Positions 58,503 to 64,000 of a DNA stretch of 64,000 nucleotides are shown here, piece after piece. Location: contig CAJNOL010000400.1 of the NCBI GenBank assembly GCA_905250125.1, positions 82,382 to 146,381 on the forward strand, in the 5' to 3' direction. How positions within the stretch are numbered: position 1 is the first letter of the stretch; the number at the start of each line of letters is the position of its first letter. Below the pieces are notes generated by a model. It was not told the origin of the DNA. It made no database searches and saw only the letters and a program-made list of their open reading frames with translations. The stretch is from Rotaria sordida. Its lineage: Eukaryota; Rotifera; Eurotatoria; Philodinida; Philodinidae. Made by a program: the position numbers and the translations under genes.

Positions 58503-60287
58503 TCAAGTGGATGCATTAGGCATCATTGTTCTTAAGAGGAGCCAAACAACAGCTTCTGCATTAGGTAAATCTGCTGCTTCAACAGGATGTCGACATAATG
58601 GACATGTATTTCCTGCTCGTAAAACATCTAACATACAATCGAAATGAAATGTATGCCTAGCTTGACAAGGCCATCGAGCAATACGTTGATTTAATTGTAA
58701 ATCTTCGAGACAAATACTACATCTATAATCAAGGAGATCATGACTGACTATTTGCCAACCATTCAAACGAAATTGTGCAATGAAACGAGGCGATGCTGAT
58801 CGTATGCCTTGCAATATTCGATTGATGTCGTGTCCATAGACATGCTGTTGATGTTGAACTTCTTCTTCAATGATAAGTTCCAGACGACGTCGTTGTTCTT
58901 CTCCTTGAGCGCGTTGAGTTTCTTGTTCATAACGTAATTGTTCTTGTTGTTCCCAACTAGAAAAAGACATAAAAATTCGAAATCTTTTCATTGTCTCAAC
59001 TTAAGCAACAACTCGAACATACTTATATCGATATCGATAATTTAAAATCATCAATCGTTGATGTAACCAATGAGCCGGATTGAAACGACTATTATATATA
59101 CGTGTAGGAAAATAAATGTATTGAATGCGATTATTATTTTCAAGCACAATGTAATCCAATCTGACGTTACTAATAATATCGATAGGAATAATAATGAATG
59201 GAGGATCTTCATAAAATCGTCGAATAATTTCCTCTAATTTTTCGTGCAGATCTATCATCAACATGATGAGATATTTGTCGTGCACTATAAACAAACGGTC
59301 ACAATGATTATTCTCATAAGTTGTATTTAACAGAAGATTGTCTAGGTTTTCCAAAGAGACAATATTTGCGTTTTCCATTTGTTTCTGAATAGAAGGATGT
59401 AAACTTAGAGATGATAAGCAATAAAGATTAATGATGAATTGAATGAGAGAAGCAATATGTTTGAACAGAAGATATATGAAGACACTAACTATAACATAAG
59501 ATATATAAGGAGTATAGGAACATGAAGCATCGAATACTCGAACATGATCGCTAAATTTAACTTGTTTATATGAATATCCTGGATATATAAATTCATTTGT
59601 AGGTCTATAGAGATATCCGATTACAATACCACATTTTGAGATTGCTTTAATGTTGAATACACTTGGATTTTGTTTATAGATTTGTTCAATCTTTTCACTA
59701 CAGATTGATTTTTCGGACCAATGTATGAATTCTCTTGACGAAATTCCAAGTTGTTTGCCAATACATCGTAGTGTATTGATATTAAGTGATTGAAAACGAT
59801 ATGGATAATGTATTTGAGGATATGATTGTTTATATGCATAAAATTTAATAAACAATGGCATGTGTGATGTATCAATCATTGGTTCTACGACTCGATTAAA
59901 TGTATATAATAATTTTTCGTATGAATAATGACCGTAAAACACTCGAAATGTATTCTCGATACTTTGATCAATTACATTTTTACCCAATTCAATTTGAATA
60001 TATTCAGGTTGAAAAAGAAACCAACGAAATGAAAAAAATGATTTAAAACCGAACAAGTTATAGTTCATATTTAAATGATTTCGAAATTGATAGAGATCCA
60101 TTGGAAATGGACCTTCCCATGCATTGTATACTCGATTATGACATTGGAATATCAACAGTACAACAAAATAAAAGAATAAACTGATCCATGCCTTTTGAAT
60201 ATATTCAATTTGCGTATTCCAAGCATCTCGAAGATGTTGATCACGAATTCGTTGTAATAACGATGAGCAAGACGAGTATTTTCTCAT
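58503..60287 (-). CDS. membrane-anchored RING-H2 protein (probable E3 ubiquitin ligase)
   Basis: Exon 1 (60287-59023) encodes about 421 residues: a charged start, helix near residues 34-48 (WISLFFYFVVLLIFQ), a large domain without recognised family, and a second hydrophobic segment near 255-285 (YVIVSVFIYLLFKHIASLI). At TAT AA|GTATGT a 66-nt intron (58957-59022, ending TTTTTCTAG) removes the apparent TAA at 59001, and exon 2 (58956-58503) continues in phase with NWEQQEQLRYE, a Gln/Glu/Arg-rich helix, then a RING-H2 finger near residues 501-543 (CSIC, PCQARHTFHFDC with C-x3-H-x2-H-x2-C, CPLC). The fused product is ~572 residues. RING-H2 proteins recruit an E2 and transfer ubiquitin; with membrane anchoring this suggests ER or endosomal quality control. 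Read as two genes they would be only 9 nt apart, which is unlikely here. Confidence 0.82.
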
Positions 60288-61889
60288 GGTTTTATCCGAA
60301 ATTTGTTGATTTTGCCAACATAACTGAAAAAAACAAGAAAAGAAAAAAAACAGTCGCCTGACTGCTGACGCACAATGAATTGTGTTTGATGTTATGTCAA
60401 CGTTTGCATGAAGGAAAAAACTTATTTTTATGGCTAGATGAGTAATATTGGCAAATGCAAATGACTCAATAAGAATGCTTTTCGATTACTAATCTGTATC
60501 GAATCTGAGTCATCCATAGGTAAGCAAGTTACACATTCAAACTCACTTCCTTTCTTTTCGATTTTATAAAAAGAAAATCAGCTTTTTTTGAGGTAGGTCA
60601 TATGTATACAACTTTTTGGAGATATATTTGGCCTTCGATAGGAAAGCATGGCGATAACGGCAACAGCGTGTTCTAATACATTAAGTCATTTGTAGTTAAT
60701 TATATGTGTTTGATGTTGCTCGAAAGTTTTTAATATAATCGAAGAGAAATTTATTGATCATAGCAGTGCATATTCGATTAAGTCTAATGAATGAGTTATT
60801 TAGCAAACAAGAATCTTTGGTAAAATATCGCAAATGTTTTTCTTTACTAATAAAATATATGACCTTTCCTTTTATTTTAAGAAGTGCAATAAACACTCAT
60901 ATCTAATCAACATTTTATGATAAAATAGAATGTCTCTTTAATTATTCTACTCGAATCCTTATTCTGAATTATTGTTCGTGGTGATTTGTAAGACTTGTTA
61001 AGACAGTGATTTTTTGGTTTTATTGAAAACTGAAAAGCAAATAGTGACATGTCTCATCAAGTATCAAAAATTTTATGCTGAGTGGAATATTTTTTTAAAT
61101 ATCGATCTTTATTGTGCTATGAATGTAGTGGTTGATCGATGCAGAGAAGTAAGAAGCAAGAAACATATAGATAAAAGAATGGATGGATAATTCTTCTCTT
61201 CGATAGTAATCAGACCCAGAAAAAGACTCATATTTACACTTAAAGATTGATTGATTCAATCAAAAATATTTATTGAAATACTTATTCGTTTGTTTACGAG
61301 GTTATTAATGAAATAACGAAAATGATGCAATACAAAGATGTGCTTCATTTATATGTCAGCGAAGAAAGAAAAAGAATTGTACCATCACTATCATCGAACT
61401 GAATGAGTTGATATTTGTTCGTATAGTAAAATCGGGCAAACCACGATTTCGTGTCTTATACCGTTTGAGCCTTAAGCATGCTTGAACAAGTGAATGGTCA
61501 CATCTTGGAAAGGTCATTCCTAGGCCATTGATATTGCAGAAGTTTGTCCTCATTTTTTTTTCTATTTTGTATCTATCATATATTTCTTCTCATAAATATT
61601 TTCGTCTTTGGTGTCAACAGATATATAATCATTGATTAATTCTAAATAGATATATAGAAATAATATTTAGTTTTGACCAGTTTATTTTTCTACAATATTA
61701 TTGACTCAGTGACATAGATTATAATTAGGAAATACTTGCATAACAGTTGTATATTTATTTGTAAAGATAATATATATGCATTAAGTAAAGAGAGTTTTGC
61801 AAGGAAATCTACTTGTTGCTCTAGTAATTAACAACACATAATATTATTATGAAAAAATGAAATATCAAATAAATAATAACTAGATTTAA
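60288..61889. other. non-coding stretch
   Basis: No supported gene. Frames at 60696-60896 and 61356-61553 are short and unsupported. Confidence 0.45.
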
Positions 61890-62134
61890 ATGCAATATGT
61901 ACACGAATGTTTAATGCAACACATTCATAGATGTGAAAATGAAATGGTAATAAAAATGAAAGTCGTCTTCGATCTATTTTTGAACCATGTGTTATCAATT
62001 GCAATACTAGAATTCATCATATATTATTTAAAGTCGAAAATTGTATTAGTGATCAATTAAAAAAAATTTTGGAAGAAAAATTTGAAGATTATTCTTATAT
62101 TCAAAAACAATCAAAAATATATGTGTATGGTTAG
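61890..62134 (+). pseudogene. short decayed coding fragment
   Basis: HECLMQHIHRCENEM in one frame continues, after a frameshift near 61956, as NESRLRSIFEPCVINCN and QLKKILEEKFEDYSYIQKQ before TAG. The composition looks protein-derived, but the fragment is small and no family is recognised. Confidence 0.3.
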
Positions 62135-62760
62135 GTTTATTTTTTTCCCATTATATTTGTTTTTCTACCTTATTATTTACTAAAAAATAATTATAGGAAA
62201 ATAATAAGGAGACAGAAATCGAAACGAATAGAAAATATTCAGTTCGATTCGATTCATTCTGCTTGCTTAAAATTCTAAATTGATTTGATTCGATTGGATC
62301 AGACTTGTATTTGATTCAATTCGATTTGGTTTAGATTGAGTTTAAAAAAGATATAATGTAATTTTGCATATTATCCATTTTTTTCACGATGTTCCTTACT
62401 GATAATCATACTTATCTATCAACTGTACTAGAATCTATGTACTTGCACATGTCAATATAGAGTAGCCCAAAAGTAACATAACAGGGACTTCTTTTCAACT
62501 TTGTTTTCTTTACAGATCCATAGTTCGATCTCATATTTGGACCACATACACTAGATGACAATACTCAGAGAAAAAGCTTATTATTAGCCTTTGTCTAAAA
62601 GATTATGTCGATAAATATATGAACGTCTCACAGGTACTCTTGTATGACTGTCGCATAAGTTTGTAGTGTTGTGTTTCTATCTTTTGATTTGTTTGCATCA
62701 AAATGTGTAAAGATGGATTGTCGATAACACGTGTACAAAGCACTTGGTAATCTTCTATAG

Positions 62761-62808
62761 CTGGGGTGTGGTTGTGAGTCAGATTCATGTCTACACCCAC
62801 ACCCAAAA
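62761..62808. repeat. GT-rich/CA-rich hairpin repeat, copy 6
   Basis: CTGGGGTGTGGTTGTGAG is mirrored by CTACACCCACACCCAAAAT. Confidence 0.55.
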
Positions 62809-62958
62809 TATCTTATAAAACAGATCAAAGTTAGAAGGAATAGAACAAAGGAATCCATGTTTTACTCGATTGCCATCAGAATATCTTATCACGATTCTTC
62901 TGTAGCGAAGGTCTTCCTGATTGAATAGCTAACAACTTAGGCGCTAAGACTCTGCAAC

Positions 62959-63020
62959 GGTTGGGTGTGAGTGTGTTGGCATGAATGTTGATCCATCGTT
63001 GATCTAGACCCACATCTATA
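62959..63020. repeat. GT-rich/CA-rich hairpin repeat, copy 7
   Basis: GGTTGGGTGTGAGTGTGTTG on the left, GACCCACATCTATACTC on the right; more degenerate than the others. Confidence 0.45.
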
Positions 63021-63225
63021 CTCTGAAAAAGTTTCGGAATGGGTTTTATTTAAAAACAACAAGGAGCGCTGCTGCATTATCGTTTTTACTTATGCGTAGC
63101 TCATGGAGTGTTCTATCTATAGACACGGTAAACTCTATTAAATAAAGCATATTCATGAAAATATCATACTACTATAATAATTTACAGTGTCTGTGTGTCT
63201 GTGCGTCGGTTCCAGGTGGAAGATT

Positions 63226-63460
63226 AAAGGTCAAATATTCTAAAACGTTCTAGATCTTTCTCGAACGATGTTGAAGTAACCAGGAATCTAGAAAGTTCTG
63301 AAACTTTTTAAAAACTTATGAAATTTTCTATTAGGTTTTATCTTGCCTGCTCAAAGTTTAAAGGTCAAAGGTCAAACACTTCTGGAAGTCTCTAGAACGC
63401 CCTCAAACATTTCATGGACAGGATATATAAAGCAATGTTTGCACTGACCAACAGCTAGAA
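63226..63460 (+). promoter_or_regulatory. promoter-like cluster: heat-shock elements, DR1 site, TATA box
   Basis: Three clusters of alternating GAA/TTC pentamers (GTTCTAGATCTTTCTCGAAC near 63247; TCTAGAAAGTTCTGAAAC near 63286; CTTCTGGAAGTCTCTAGAAC near 63380), a perfect DR1 nuclear-receptor site AGGTCAAAGGTCA (63362-63374) with another half-site near 63226, and TATATAAAG at 63424-63432. Order and spacing suit a stress-inducible plus-strand promoter with a start near 63455. No gene is visible before the window ends, so the target lies beyond 64000 or has been lost. Confidence 0.5.
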
Positions 63461-64000
63461 CAATAATTTATCGAAATGATAAAAACTTGCACTTTTATAT
63501 TAAGACTAAAGGATCACTCCTATTCTTTCATCCGGGATAAGGAGCAAAAGCGTTAGAATTGAACACACCGGAGTGCAGCCACGGATTTCTTGCTAGTAAA
63601 AATATATTTTAGACCACTTTCTATACATTAACATACAATTTAAAACTTAAGCAAAGTTGTATGTTTTGGAAGACTAGATGTCATTCAAAATGTATGAATA
63701 TATAACGGCACTTTACAGTAATAATGCTCTATTATATACTACCATATTTGGATGAATTCGTTTTTTTCAGAGGTGTGCTTGTGAGTACGAGTTCTAGAGG
63801 AACCATAGACCAACACCCACATCCCAACACAATACAAGAATAAATAGTTGGCGGAGAAAGAAGTAGTAAGTATCACAATAAAAGCAAACTGAACTTATCT
63901 GCCAGAGAATCTTATCTTTATTAATAAATTAACAGCGCCAACCACACATGTGTCAAAAACGCCGACGATTTATATACTGAATATTTCGACAACATATCAG
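63461..64000. other. non-coding end of window
   Basis: No frame is supported. A GT/CA repeat copy lies at 63770-63832. It might be the 5' untranslated region of a gene driven by the upstream promoter-like cluster. Confidence 0.4.
63770..63832. repeat. GT-rich/CA-rich hairpin repeat, copy 8
   Basis: GTGTGCTTGTGAGTACGAG followed by CCAACACCCACATCCCAACAC. Confidence 0.45.

Noticed and set aside
62461-62500. AGTAGCCCAAAAGTAAC resembling a mariner terminus
   Set aside because: No matching inverted end in reach; too short to support an element.

Overview
The window looks like nuclear DNA of a small invertebrate, most likely a bdelloid rotifer (Rotaria- or Adineta-like). The sequence is AT-rich. 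Genes are split by GT..AG introns, some short (47-80 nt) and some over 1 kb. Three tandem units belong to a two-helix, cysteine-rich membrane protein family that I associate with large expansions in bdelloids. A nitrilase of bacterial/fungal/plant type is present, and GTGTGGG-type repeats resemble the bdelloid telomere motif. Species assignment is inference. A 100-base N gap lies at 20237-20336.

Layout. 1-14 kb is sparse: a small basic protein (2567-3079), an 8-bp-TSD MITE (4945-5152), a two-exon nitrilase on the minus strand (6066-7645) and a tiny two-exon ORF (11479-11636). 14-20 kb holds an intronless DHCR24-like FAD oxidoreductase (14116-15714), a very GC-rich hAT-type MITE (15790-16241), a ~143-bp tandem array and a 1.1-kb hAT-like foldback element (17931-19024). 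20.6-24.4 kb is a three-exon gene for a His/Arg/Ser repeat protein whose true frame is not the longest open one. 26-45 kb is the core: units C, B and A of the membrane family, all on the minus strand. Their exon phases join into one reading frame, A-B or even A-B-C, through short linker exons. The first intron of unit A carries a 4.2-kb inverted-repeat element with 73-bp arrays, a perfect 34-bp palindrome and a nested hAT MITE. 45-58 kb has a mariner-type MITE, several foldbacks, a predicted secreted cystine-knot peptide (52591-52806) and decayed genes (NHL repeats, LRR, one unrecognised). 58.5-60.3 kb encodes a membrane-anchored RING-H2 protein, one gene only if a 66-nt intron is removed. 60.3-64 kb is mostly non-coding, with a promoter-like cluster of heat-shock elements, a DR1 site and a TATA box near the end.

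No operon or pathway links these genes. The most notable content is the concatenated membrane gene, the hidden-frame repeat protein, the set of non-autonomous hAT elements with exact 8-bp target duplications, and the dispersed telomere-like GT/CA hairpins.
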